This document shows positions 7,623-15,605 of a stretch of 37,153 nucleotides of DNA, in pieces. Source of the DNA: Enterobacter soli ATCC BAA-2102 (GTDB taxonomy: Bacteria > Pseudomonadota > Gammaproteobacteria > Enterobacterales > Enterobacteriaceae). The notes below the pieces were generated by a model. The model was not told the DNA's origin. It saw only the letters and a program-made list of their open reading frames with translations, and did not search any database. Made by a program: the position numbers and the translations under genes. Location of the stretch: NCBI RefSeq assembly GCF_001654845.1, contig NZ_LXES01000050.1, forward strand, positions 1 through 37,153, written 5' to 3'. Each line of letters begins with the position of its first letter. The first letter of the stretch is position 1.

Positions 7623-8084
7623 ATGAAAAAGTTAGTGATGATAGCCGTAACCCTTTCAACGCTGGCGGGGTGTACAACCCAGGCGGATCGGATGGCGAAA
7701 TGCGAAGCGCAGGGCATCAGCCGTGATACCTGCTACCTTGCCGAGCAAAACCGGACGGCAGCGGTAAACGCAGCGGCTGAAAAGCAAGCGCTGGAGAATG
7801 CCACCGCCGCAGTACAACATGCGCAAGAAGCCAGGATCCACGATCCCCTGCGTGAAGCGTCGTTCTCAGCGAACGGACTGAATGCCACCCTTTCGAACGG
7901 CTTTTTTAGCGCAACGGTAAATGGTAAAAAAGCAACCGTTAAACGCCTAAATGCTAATTTTTATGAAATACATGGTAATGGATTTGTTATATCCATTAGC
8001 CTTGATGAGAACGGTATTACGGATGCTTCGTGGAATAAAGCCAAAGGACGCGAGCACGGACTTTTGCAGGTGACACAGAAATAA
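7623..8084 (+). CDS. Putative lipoprotein of unknown function
   Basis: The 153-residue protein starts MKKLVMIAVTLSTLAGC, with lipobox LAGC and Cys17 as the likely lipidated residue. Thr18 at +2 predicts outer-membrane sorting. Residues 20-75 are alanine- and glutamine-rich and probably helical or coiled-coil. Residues 80-150 look like a beta-rich domain with repeated NGL, NGF and NGK turns and the run YEIHGNGFVISISLDENGIT. An AAGG ribosome-binding site precedes the ATG. The gene stands alone, ending in its own terminator at 8094-8114. I do not recognise the family and assign no function. The K-12 neighbourhood has no counterpart here. Confidence 0.8.
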   Translation: MKKLVMIAVTLSTLAGCTTQADRMAKCEAQGISRDTCYLAEQNRTAAVNAAAEKQALENATAAVQHAQEARIHDPLREASFSANGLNATLSNGFFSATVNGKKATVKRLNANFYEIHGNGFVISISLDENGITDASWNKAKGREHGLLQVTQK

Positions 8085-8093
8085 CGAAGCGGA

Positions 8094-8114
8094 GGAGGCA
8101 ATAAGCCTCCTTTT
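8094..8114 (+). terminator. Intrinsic terminator after the lipoprotein gene
   Basis: GGAGGC (8094-8099) and GCCTCC (8105-8110) pair around AATAA and are followed by TTTT. It begins 10 bp after the stop codon. Confidence 0.8.
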
Positions 8115-8149
8115 CCGGCAAAAAAAGGCACGATTTGTAACACTCTATC

Positions 8150-8195
8150 CCTGACTTTTACAGTCAGGCCGAAGTCAGTGTAACGCACTGTTTTT
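8150..8195 (+). terminator. Second hairpin pair, the last with a T run
   Basis: CCTGACT (8150-8156) pairs with AGTCAGG (8162-8168). CAGTG (8176-8180) then pairs with CACTG (8186-8190) and is followed by five T residues. With the terminator at 8094 this makes a tandem stop that isolates dat-ddc from upstream transcription. The last stem is only 5 bp, so it is weaker alone. Confidence 0.5.
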
Positions 8196-8283
8196 ATTAC
8201 TCAGAATTCACTACTTTCTTTCTCAAAACGAGGATATTCCTCCCCCTGAGCGCCATGTAACAAAACAGTAAACAAATTAACCA

Positions 8284-8312
8284 TTGAGCCCCGTGGCAAA
8301 AGGCTCTATATT
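8284..8312 (+). promoter_or_regulatory. Predicted sigma-70 promoter for dat-ddc
   Basis: TTGAGC (8284-8289) and TATATT (8307-8312) are 17 bp apart. A 5-bp inverted repeat, GAGCC (8286-8290) and GGCTC (8302-8306), lies across the -35 element and the spacer and could be an operator. Transcription would start near 8319, giving a leader of about 80 nt. Confidence 0.6.
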
Positions 8313-8396
8313 GGCGGCGTTTTTTCCAGGCCCCATCTGTTTTTTAACTTTTTATTCAATCGTGGCGCATAACGAAGCTGCGGTTGTAGGAGTGAT

Positions 8397-9773
8397 ATGA
8401 TGACGGATAAAGTCCGTATTGACACCGTAGATGCCCATAAAAGCAACGAAACCTATCTGGCCCGTCAGGCCGAGTTTGAATCTAACGTCAGGAGTTATCC
8501 GCGCAAGCTGCCTTTAGCTATCACTAAAGCAGACGGCGTGTGGATCACCGATGCAGATAATAAAGAATACCTTGACTGTTTAGCAGGCGCAGGCACCCTT
8601 GCGCTTGGCCATAACCACCCTGATGTGCTGAAAAGCATCCAAAATGTCATTACCAGCGGCTTGCCGTTACATACATTGGATCTGACTACGCCGTTGAAAG
8701 ACGCGTTCTCCGAATATCTGCTGTCTCTGCTGCCTGGTCAGGGCAAAGAGTATTGCCTGCAATTCACCGGCCCATCTGGCGCCGATGCTGTTGAAGCGGC
8801 ACTGAAACTGGCGAAAAAAGTCACCGGCCGTAGCGGTATCATCAGCTTCTCTGGTGGTTACCACGGTATGACTCACGGCGCACTGTCCGTGACCGGCAAC
8901 CTGTCTCCGAAAGAAGCGGTTGACGGCATGATGCCAGAAGTTCAGTTCATGCCTTACCCGCACCAGTACCGTTGCCCACTGGGTATCGGCGGTGAAGCGG
9001 GCGTGAAAGCGCTGACTTACTATTTCGATAACCTGATCAACGACGTTGAAAGCGGCGTGCGTAAACCTGCTGCCGTTATTCTGGAAGCGGTTCAGGGCGA
9101 AGGCGGCGTGAACCCGGCTCCGGCTGAGTGGTTGCAGCGCATCCGTAAAGTGACTCAGGAACACGGCATTCTGCTGATCCTCGATGAAGTTCAGGCAGGC
9201 TTTGCCCGTACCGGTAAATTCTTCGCCTTCGAACACGCTGGCATCGAGCCAGACATCATCGTGATGTCCAAAGCTGTAGGTGGCGGTCTGCCGCTGGCCG
9301 TGCTCGGTATCAAAAAGCAGTTCGATGCATGGGCTCCAGGTCACCACACCGGTACTTTCCGCGGCAACCAGCTGGCGATGGCAACCGGCCTGACGACGCT
9401 GAAAATCCTCAAAGACCAGAACATCGCAGGTAAAGTGGCTGCACAAGGCGAATGGCTGAAAGCACAGCTGGCTGAACTGCAAAAATGTTATCCGGTAATC
9501 GGTCACGTTCGTGGTCTGGGCATGATGATCGGTATCGAGATCGTTAAGCCACACGAAGCAGCTGATCACATGGGTTGCTACCCGGGCGATGGCGAGCTGT
9601 CTGCACTGATTCAGAAGAAGTGCTTCGAAGCCGGTCTGATTCTGGAACGTGGCGGCCGTAACGGCATTGTGCTGCGTCTGCTGCCTTCTCTGCTGATCAG
9701 CGATGAAGAGCTGAAAATCTTCCTGGATAAATTCGAGCAGGCACTGCTTGCTGCGGGCGTTCGCCCGGCGTAA
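8397..9773 (+). CDS. dat: Diaminobutyrate-2-oxoglutarate aminotransferase
   Basis: This PLP enzyme (458 residues) makes L-2,4-diaminobutyrate from aspartate-4-semialdehyde and glutamate. It is a class III aminotransferase: GPSGADAVEAALK (125-137) and the aromatic SGGYHG (152-157) shape the cofactor pocket. ILDEVQAGFARTGK (261-274) carries the PLP aspartate D263, and MSKAVGGG carries the Schiff-base Lys292. The sequence is that of the Dat proteins paired with Ddc, not of ornithine or GABA transaminases. Two ATGs are adjacent (8397 and 8400). AGGAG at 8388-8392 spaces better from the second, so the true start may be 8400. ddc follows closely. Confidence 0.95.
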   Translation: MMTDKVRIDTVDAHKSNETYLARQAEFESNVRSYPRKLPLAITKADGVWITDADNKEYLDCLAGAGTLALGHNHPDVLKSIQNVITSGLPLHTLDLTTPLKDAFSEYLLSLLPGQGKEYCLQFTGPSGADAVEAALKLAKKVTGRSGIISFSGGYHGMTHGALSVTGNLSPKEAVDGMMPEVQFMPYPHQYRCPLGIGGEAGVKALTYYFDNLINDVESGVRKPAAVILEAVQGEGGVNPAPAEWLQRIRKVTQEHGILLILDEVQAGFARTGKFFAFEHAGIEPDIIVMSKAVGGGLPLAVLGIKKQFDAWAPGHHTGTFRGNQLAMATGLTTLKILKDQNIAGKVAAQGEWLKAQLAELQKCYPVIGHVRGLGMMIGIEIVKPHEAADHMGCYPGDGELSALIQKKCFEAGLILERGGRNGIVLRLLPSLLISDEELKIFLDKFEQALLAAGVRPA

Positions 9774-9791
9774 CCGGAGTTATTGATTACG

Positions 9792-11258
9792 ATGTCTGAT
9801 TCAAACCCAATTTTGTTCTCCTCTGCGCAGAGCATTGAAGCTTACCAGCAGGCGATTGAACAAAGCACTCAGGCTGTGATGCAGTGGCTGAAACAGCCTG
9901 AGATGTACCAGGGCAAAACGGTCGCGGAACTGCGCGACCGTATTAAGCTGGATTTCAACCCGAAAGGGCTGGGCAATGACGCGGCGATTGAACGCGCCGT
10001 TGAGTTCTTCCTGAAAGACAGTTTGTCCGTTCATCACCCGCAGTGTGTTGCGCACCTGCATTGCCCAAGCCTGGTGGTAAGCCAGGCCGCGGAAGTGCTG
10101 ATTAACGCAACTAACCAGAGTATGGACTCCTGGGATCAAAGCCCGTCCGCAACCATTATCGAAATCAAACTGATCGAATGGCTGCGTACCCGCGTGGGTT
10201 ATCAGGCTGGCGACGCAGGTGTCTTCACCAGCGGCGGCACCCAGAGCAACCTGATGGGACTGATGCTGGCACGTGATGCGTTCTTTGCGCGTCTGGGCCA
10301 CTCCGTCCAGCAAGATGGTCTGGTTGGCGATCTGCGTAAAATTCGCGTGCTGTGCTCCGAAAACGCGCACTTCTCCGTGCAGAAAAACATGGCGCTGATG
10401 GGCCTGGGTTACCAGTCCGTGGTGCAGGTGAAAACTGACGAATTCTCCCGCATGGATCTGACCGATCTGGCGGCGAAAATTGAGCAGTGCAACGCCAACG
10501 GCGAACAGATCCTGGCGATTGTCGCGACAGCAGGTACGACCGATGCCGGTGCTATCGATCCGCTGCGTGCGATTGCTGAGCTGGCGGCGAAGCAGAATAT
10601 CTGGGTACACGTTGATGCGGCCTGGGGCGGCGCACTGCTGATGTCTGAGCAGTATCGTCACTATCTGGACGGCATCGAGTTGGTGGATTCCATTACCCTG
10701 GACTTCCACAAGCAGTTCTTCCAGACCATCAGCTGCGGCGCGTTCCTGCTGAAAGAAGCGCGTCACTATGAACTGATGCGTTATCAGGCGGCATACCTGA
10801 ACTCTGAGTTCGACGAAGAAGCTGGCGTGCCTAACCTGGTATCCAAGTCTCTGCAAACCACGCGTCGTTTCGATGCGCTGAAACTGTGGATGAGCCTGGA
10901 AGCTCTGGGTCAGGAACAATATGCTGCGATCATCGATCACGGTGTGACCCTGGCACAGCAGGTTGCTGCATATGTGAAAGAGCAGTCTGCTCTTGAACTG
11001 GTGATGCAACCTCAGCTGGCAAGCGTGCTGTTCCGCTTCCGTCCGCAAATGCAGATGGACAACGCGGGCGTTGCGCTGCTGAACCAGAAAATCGGCGATG
11101 CGTTGCTGGAATCCGGCCGTGCCAACGTCGGTGTCACCGAGCATAACGGTGTTACCTGCCTGAAGCTGACTCTGCTGAACCCAACCGTGACGCTGGAGGA
11201 CATCAAAGTCCTGCTGTCTCTGGTTGAGCGTACTGCGCAGGAAGTTCTGGCGAAATAA
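9792..11258 (+). CDS. ddc: L-2,4-diaminobutyrate decarboxylase
   Basis: This group II PLP decarboxylase (488 residues) converts L-2,4-diaminobutyrate to 1,3-diaminopropane. Motifs are TSGGTQSNL (146-154), TAGTTDAGAIDP (246-257), HVDAAWGG (273-280) with PLP-pairing D275, and TLDFHKQFF (302-310) with Schiff-base Lys307. It lies 18 bp after dat. The start is uncertain: a TTG at 9783 is only 3 nt from GGAG (9776-9779), while the ATG at 9792 is 12 nt away. I choose the ATG because MSDSNPILF fits recalled family starts. 1,3-diaminopropane can serve in polyamine synthesis and as a siderophore precursor in some bacteria; no siderophore genes lie here. Confidence 0.94.
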   Translation: MSDSNPILFSSAQSIEAYQQAIEQSTQAVMQWLKQPEMYQGKTVAELRDRIKLDFNPKGLGNDAAIERAVEFFLKDSLSVHHPQCVAHLHCPSLVVSQAAEVLINATNQSMDSWDQSPSATIIEIKLIEWLRTRVGYQAGDAGVFTSGGTQSNLMGLMLARDAFFARLGHSVQQDGLVGDLRKIRVLCSENAHFSVQKNMALMGLGYQSVVQVKTDEFSRMDLTDLAAKIEQCNANGEQILAIVATAGTTDAGAIDPLRAIAELAAKQNIWVHVDAAWGGALLMSEQYRHYLDGIELVDSITLDFHKQFFQTISCGAFLLKEARHYELMRYQAAYLNSEFDEEAGVPNLVSKSLQTTRRFDALKLWMSLEALGQEQYAAIIDHGVTLAQQVAAYVKEQSALELVMQPQLASVLFRFRPQMQMDNAGVALLNQKIGDALLESGRANVGVTEHNGVTCLKLTLLNPTVTLEDIKVLLSLVERTAQEVLAK

Positions 11259-11264
11259 TACCCT

Positions 11265-11289
11265 GCCCCTCTCTCACAGAGAGAGGGGC
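11265..11289. terminator. Strong GC-rich hairpin after ddc
   Basis: An 11-bp stem (11265-11275 with 11279-11289) closes an ACA loop; the arms are GCCCCTCTCTC and GAGAGAGGGGC. There is no T run, so it may act as an RNA-stabilising or attenuating hairpin rather than a classical terminator. It belongs with the CCCTCTCCC-type hairpins at 1-32 and 37090-37123. Confidence 0.6.
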
Positions 11290-11357
11290 TACTTCGACGC
11301 GTCATCCCCCCTCCAGTTCTGATACTCATCGTTCCTCTGATATCTTCTGGTAAAAAG

Positions 11358-13553
11358 CTAACTCTCGCGTTTATTACTTTGGGTATAGCCATAACCCTGC
11401 TGGCTATATCCCGAGCTGTAATAGAGCGCAGCGGATTTCATAATGTCGTTGAGGATCGTTCCTCTCACCTGCACACCCGCCTGAAGCAGACGTTTTATAC
11501 TGGTTTCTGTCTCTTTCTCACTGGTTTTATGATAGCGAGCCACCAGCACGGAGGTTGCCGCATATCTGGCTATTAGCGCTGCATCCGTGACCGCAAGTAC
11601 CGGCGGGGTATCGAGAATAATAAGATCATAGTTTTCATTCACCCATGACATCATTTCCCGAAATGTGTGACCAAGCATCAGCTCCGAAGGAGCAGAAGGC
11701 ACAGGCCCACAGGTCATAACATCTATCCCGCCTTTCTCGTAAGACTGAATCGCGTCCCGATACTCACTCTTTCCTTCCAGCACGCTGGAAAGCCCAGTCT
11801 GGTTACTGAGCCCAAAGATATTATGGACGTACCCTTTGCGCATATCGGCATCGATAAATAGCACCCGCAGCCCGGCCTGACCCGCAACGGCCGCCAGTGA
11901 TGTACTGACCAGCGTCTTTCCGCAGTCCGGCGTTGGCCCGGTAATTACCACGGTCTGGTTTTCTGCGTCCATCATGGTGAAGTGCAGGCTGGTTCGTAAC
12001 CCACGTATCGCTTCAACAAAAATATCTGTTGGGCGGTCAATCGGCAGGAATGGAATTTCCGAGGTTTTATGCATCCACTGAGAAGCAAAAAGATTTTTTC
12101 TTCTGAGGTGTGTGTTTTTCCATAGCCAGACCGATCTTGGCAACGTGGCCAACACAGGTATCCCCTTAGCTTCCAGTTGCTCAGAAGTTGTAATGCCGCG
12201 CTGTACGCCTAAGCGAAACAAGACGCTACCTGTAGAGAGTATCAATCCTGTCAGTATACCGATGACGACGAACGGCACTTTTTTGGGCCAAACCGGATCG
12301 GGTTGGGTGACAGCCCGATCAATGATGCGCACGTTGCCAATTACGCTGGAACGAGAAATATTCAATTCTTGCTGACGCGTCAGCAGCTGTAAGTAGATGG
12401 TGCGGCCGGACTCGACATCCCTGCTCAGGCGTAAAATCTCCTGCTGCGTAGAGGGCATGGCTGAAACGCGATTGTTCAAACGCGTTCTTTGCTGTTGAAG
12501 CGTCTGGCGTTTTTCCTTCAGTGCGCGGTAGGTGGGGTGCTCTTTCTTGAAGAGCTGAGAGATTTCCGCCTCACGGAAGGTCAGTTCGTTGAGCTGATTC
12601 TCTACGTTAACGATCTGATCCAGAACCGATTTTGCCTCCAGCGATAAATCGACAGAGTCACGTTTCTCACGATAGGCATTCAGCCGCGCTTCGGCCAAAT
12701 CCAGTTCATGACTGATTATGGGAAGCTGATTCTGCAGAAACGCCAGGCTGCGGGTATCCTGCGCTTCCTGGCGCACAATATTTTGCTTAAGATAATTTTC
12801 AGCAACCGTATCCAGTATCTGAATAATTTTCTCAGGTTTTTCACCCGTCAGGGTTAATGTCAGCATCCCGCTTTGCTTGGCCGATTCGGCTACCGTCAAC
12901 CGCTTGTTAAGAGCGTTGATTGCCTCCAGTCTGCTGGACGTTTTCAGTTCAAACTTGTCCCCGGTCGATGCGGTGGTATCCGTGACAAAGAGAGAAATGC
13001 CATTCAGGGCGAAGGGTTTTCCGGTAATGCCTTCAGCCTCAACGTTGTCGCCCTCAAGACGATAACGCCCCTTATCCAGGACGGTCAGGATAAGTTTTTG
13101 CGGCTTTCCTTTGAACAGCGGGATATTCAGCCACTTCAGGGTGACTTCCGGCGGAGTGCGCCCCTGGAGTTTCGCCCAGAGCGAACCCAGCACAGGGAAA
13201 TAATACGGCTTAACCTGCTGCGACAGTTTTAGCTGATCTACCGTCGCACCCAGGATCATACGTGATTTAAGCAGCTGAATCTCAGGCCCCGTGTCTGGTG
13301 TAAGATCTCCGCTAAACTGGCTCAAACTCTTGAGAAGGTCGTTATCTTGCTTACTTTCTACCTGTATCAGCACATCGCCCTGATATATCGGAGTGCTCAT
13401 AAAAGCGAAAAGCACAGCGCCAAGAGTGAAAAGGAGTGTGATGCTGAGGATCAGCGTGCGGTGATCAATTATCTCCCCAATTAATCGCAGGAGATCCATT
13501 TCATTATGTTCAGGTGCTCGCGCACCGTAATGACTTGTTGTGTTTGTCGACAT
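11358..13553 (-). CDS. wzc: Polysaccharide co-polymerase and tyrosine autokinase (Wzc/Etk type)
   Basis: This 731-residue inner-membrane BY-kinase controls chain length and export of a Wzy-type capsule or exopolysaccharide. Helices near 33-52 and 427-447 flank a large periplasmic Wzz-like domain. The cytoplasmic kinase has Walker A GPTPDCGKT (539-547), Walker A' FIDADMRKG (566-574) and Walker B LIILDTPP (644-651). The C-terminal tyrosine cluster has five tyrosines (711, 712, 716, 721, 723). The start at 13553 overlaps the wzb stop by one base (TAATG) with an AAGGA site; an upstream in-frame start at 13592 would lie inside wzb. No glycosyltransferase genes follow, unlike the colanic acid locus. 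Wzc and Etk cannot be separated with certainty here. Confidence 0.93.
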   Translation of the reverse strand: MSTNTTSHYGARAPEHNEMDLLRLIGEIIDHRTLILSITLLFTLGAVLFAFMSTPIYQGDVLIQVESKQDNDLLKSLSQFSGDLTPDTGPEIQLLKSRMILGATVDQLKLSQQVKPYYFPVLGSLWAKLQGRTPPEVTLKWLNIPLFKGKPQKLILTVLDKGRYRLEGDNVEAEGITGKPFALNGISLFVTDTTASTGDKFELKTSSRLEAINALNKRLTVAESAKQSGMLTLTLTGEKPEKIIQILDTVAENYLKQNIVRQEAQDTRSLAFLQNQLPIISHELDLAEARLNAYREKRDSVDLSLEAKSVLDQIVNVENQLNELTFREAEISQLFKKEHPTYRALKEKRQTLQQQRTRLNNRVSAMPSTQQEILRLSRDVESGRTIYLQLLTRQQELNISRSSVIGNVRIIDRAVTQPDPVWPKKVPFVVIGILTGLILSTGSVLFRLGVQRGITTSEQLEAKGIPVLATLPRSVWLWKNTHLRRKNLFASQWMHKTSEIPFLPIDRPTDIFVEAIRGLRTSLHFTMMDAENQTVVITGPTPDCGKTLVSTSLAAVAGQAGLRVLFIDADMRKGYVHNIFGLSNQTGLSSVLEGKSEYRDAIQSYEKGGIDVMTCGPVPSAPSELMLGHTFREMMSWVNENYDLIILDTPPVLAVTDAALIARYAATSVLVARYHKTSEKETETSIKRLLQAGVQVRGTILNDIMKSAALYYSSGYSQQGYGYTQSNKRES

Positions 13554-14002
13554 TAATGCTGAATTCCTTTTTGACTCAGGCGACGAGCCCATTCCTGGCT
13601 GGCTTTCCCTAACTGCTCGAAAACATACTCAAAGGCTTCATTGCTTTTCCTGTACGGATCGGGAATATCCTGTTGTTTTAGCCAGTGTCCAAACAGAAGT
13701 GATTTCCCCCGAATTTCCGGGGCCGTGGCGGCAATGAAGTGAAGATGCTGCGGTTCCATCACCAGAATAAGGTCGGATTTCTCCATCTGGCTGTGAGTCA
13801 GCCTGCGGGCGATGTGACCATCAAGTGAAAGACCATGACGCCAGGCAACATCCTGCGCAGCTTCATCTGCCGGACATCCTTCCAGCCCATAGATACCCGC
13901 TGACGTGATCAATTTTCCGGGCAGTTGCTGGCGTAAAAGCCGTTCCCCGATCGGGGAGCGGCATATATTTCCAGTACAAACTACGAGTATTGAATGGAAC
14001 AT
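13553..14002 (-). CDS. wzb: Low-molecular-weight protein-tyrosine-phosphatase (Wzb/Etp type)
   Basis: The 149-residue cytoplasmic enzyme should dephosphorylate the Wzc tyrosine tail. The phosphate-binding loop CTGNICRS (9-16) contains the nucleophile Cys9 and Arg15. The general-acid motif DPYRKS begins at Asp115. It is of normal family length. The ATG at 14002 overlaps the wza stop by one base (TAATG), and its own stop overlaps the wzc start in the same way, so the three genes are tightly coupled. A GTG four codons upstream (14014) is less likely. Confidence 0.94.
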   Translation of the reverse strand: MFHSILVVCTGNICRSPIGERLLRQQLPGKLITSAGIYGLEGCPADEAAQDVAWRHGLSLDGHIARRLTHSQMEKSDLILVMEPQHLHFIAATAPEIRGKSLLFGHWLKQQDIPDPYRKSNEAFEYVFEQLGKASQEWARRLSQKGIQH

Positions 14003-15141
14003 TATTGTGGCCACGATCTGATGTAACGAACCGTTTCGGTCAGGTCATGCACGCCCGTTATCGTCGGCACTAACTGCGCGATCACCCGATTCCAGCGCGA
14101 CAGCGGTGCCGTGGTGACATAAACAATATCGTACGGCTCTAGCTGAAATTCCGTTCCCAACACCATTGCCGACGCGTCTTGTGCATTAAGCTGATAAATA
14201 TTGGCGATTTTGCCTGTTTTCCCGGTCTCGCGTATCGAGCGGATAACAAAAATGCCCGTTGCATCGGCCATATCCTGATTCAGCCCTCCGGCATTCCCCA
14301 GGGCTTCAGCTAGCGTCATACCGCTACGATCCATCTTCAGCGTACTCTGCTTAATGACTTCACCCATCACGAACACTTTCAGCGCGTCATTACGCGGAAT
14401 AAACAGGATATCACCAGGATAGAGCAGCTTATTTTGGGTCAGATCGCCATGCTGCATCAGGGCGTAGAGTGATATTCGTGAATCCTGGCCATTATGGGTG
14501 AGCACCACATTACGCCAGTCGGCGTCAGCAGACAGCCCTCCCGCAGCGTTAACGGCATCCATGACCGTCAGGGGAATATTGGTGATAGCCTGCTGACCCG
14601 ATTTCACCACTTCACCCGTTACGTAAGCTTTTTGCGAACGGAAAGAGGCAACACTCACATCCACCTGCGGGCTTTCAATGACGCTATCCAGCCGCACTGT
14701 GATTGCCTCACGTACCTCTGAAACCGTTTTTCCCGCCACGTGCAGTTTGCCCAGGTAAGGATAGAAAAGCGTACCATCTGCATTGACCCAGTTACCTGTA
14801 TCACTTGCACTACGGTACTGACCGGCGGGTGTTGTGAGCTCCGGGTGATCCCAGACGGTGACCGTCAGGATGTCACCGGTACCAATGTGGTATTCCCAGT
14901 TTTTGACCTGCTCATCCAGATTAGGATTTGCCTGAGATTTAACCGCGACGGGACGCAGTTTTTCGATTAAAAAAGGCGTTAATGGATATATATCTACTTG
15001 TTTATCTAAATCATTATTTATATCAAAAGGCGTAATACTATTTTTCCCGGTCGTCTTCAATGTTTGGCCAGGCGAAATTACGCATCCGGTCAACTGACTT
15101 ATCACGAGAAATATTAAAGAAAATGCTGTTGTTTTTTTCAT
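14002..15141 (-). CDS. wza: Outer-membrane polysaccharide export lipoprotein (Wza/GfcE type)
   Basis: The 379-residue lipoprotein should form the outer-membrane export channel. The signal peptide MKKTTAFSLIFLVISQLTGC has lipobox LTGC, so Cys20 is lipidated. GTGDILTVTVWDHPEL (about 91-106) is the conserved start of the polysaccharide export domain. SLBB-type repeats follow, with KAYVTGEVVKSGQQAI and later VFVMGEVIKQSTL. The C-terminal amphipathic helix ends in RYIRSWPQ. It is the first gene of wza-wzb-wzc and lies divergent from rcnB across 464 bp of AT-rich DNA. I saw no JUMPstart/ops sequence upstream. The ribosome-binding site is weak. Confidence 0.93.
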   Translation of the reverse strand: MKKTTAFSLIFLVISQLTGCVISPGQTLKTTGKNSITPFDINNDLDKQVDIYPLTPFLIEKLRPVAVKSQANPNLDEQVKNWEYHIGTGDILTVTVWDHPELTTPAGQYRSASDTGNWVNADGTLFYPYLGKLHVAGKTVSEVREAITVRLDSVIESPQVDVSVASFRSQKAYVTGEVVKSGQQAITNIPLTVMDAVNAAGGLSADADWRNVVLTHNGQDSRISLYALMQHGDLTQNKLLYPGDILFIPRNDALKVFVMGEVIKQSTLKMDRSGMTLAEALGNAGGLNQDMADATGIFVIRSIRETGKTGKIANIYQLNAQDASAMVLGTEFQLEPYDIVYVTTAPLSRWNRVIAQLVPTITGVHDLTETVRYIRSWPQ

Positions 15142-15605
15142 TTATATAAATTTATCATCCATGCACGCAAAAAATGCAGCCCGGCGCACAAGCTCACACG
15201 TCTCGCCACCTGTAATCAGCTGAGTTTAAAGTCATTACATACAAACGTTAAAGAAAGGTAAAAAAAACGGAATCCCTGAAGCCGCCGCGAGAAAAAAATC
15301 AAACCGTAGAATTTTAAAAAATCTTAAATCCTCCGTTGCGAAAATGCACGTCATAGTCGTTACAAACTTGCATTAGAAATTCATTTTCAGATTTAATTAA
15401 ATAAAACATAACAATGATGAATTATAGCGAGACACTCATATTCATATAAAAAATAACACTCCCCATCCGCACCACACAAAACCGTTCACTTTTGTTACAT
15501 TTTTTTTCGAACATACTCGGCTATGGTACTTAGAATAGGCTTACTGCCGGGCTGTCAACGTAACAGCAGGCTGAATGTATCAGTAACGGTATAAATGGAG
15601 AAAAA
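15142..15605. other. AT-rich divergent promoter region between wza and rcnB
   Basis: There is no gene in these 464 bp. On the minus strand a perfect TATAAT lies at 15421-15426, which would give wza a leader near 270 nt, but it lacks a good -35. A 12-bp palindrome ATTTAATTAAAT is at 15391-15402. On the plus strand TAGAAT at 15531-15536 could be the rcnB -10, about 70 bp before its start, again with a poor -35. Overlapping it, TAAGCCTATTCTAA (minus strand, 15530-15543) matches 10 of 14 positions of the RcsAB box. All are weak alone. Confidence 0.35.

Noticed and set aside
15530..15543. RcsAB box as a wza activator site
   Set aside because: Only 10 of 14 positions match and it is about 390 bp from wza. 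It is kept only as a weak note in the intergenic entry.
15142..15605. JUMPstart/ops element expected upstream of capsule export genes
   Set aside because: I looked for GGCGGTAG or its complement upstream of wza and did not find it.
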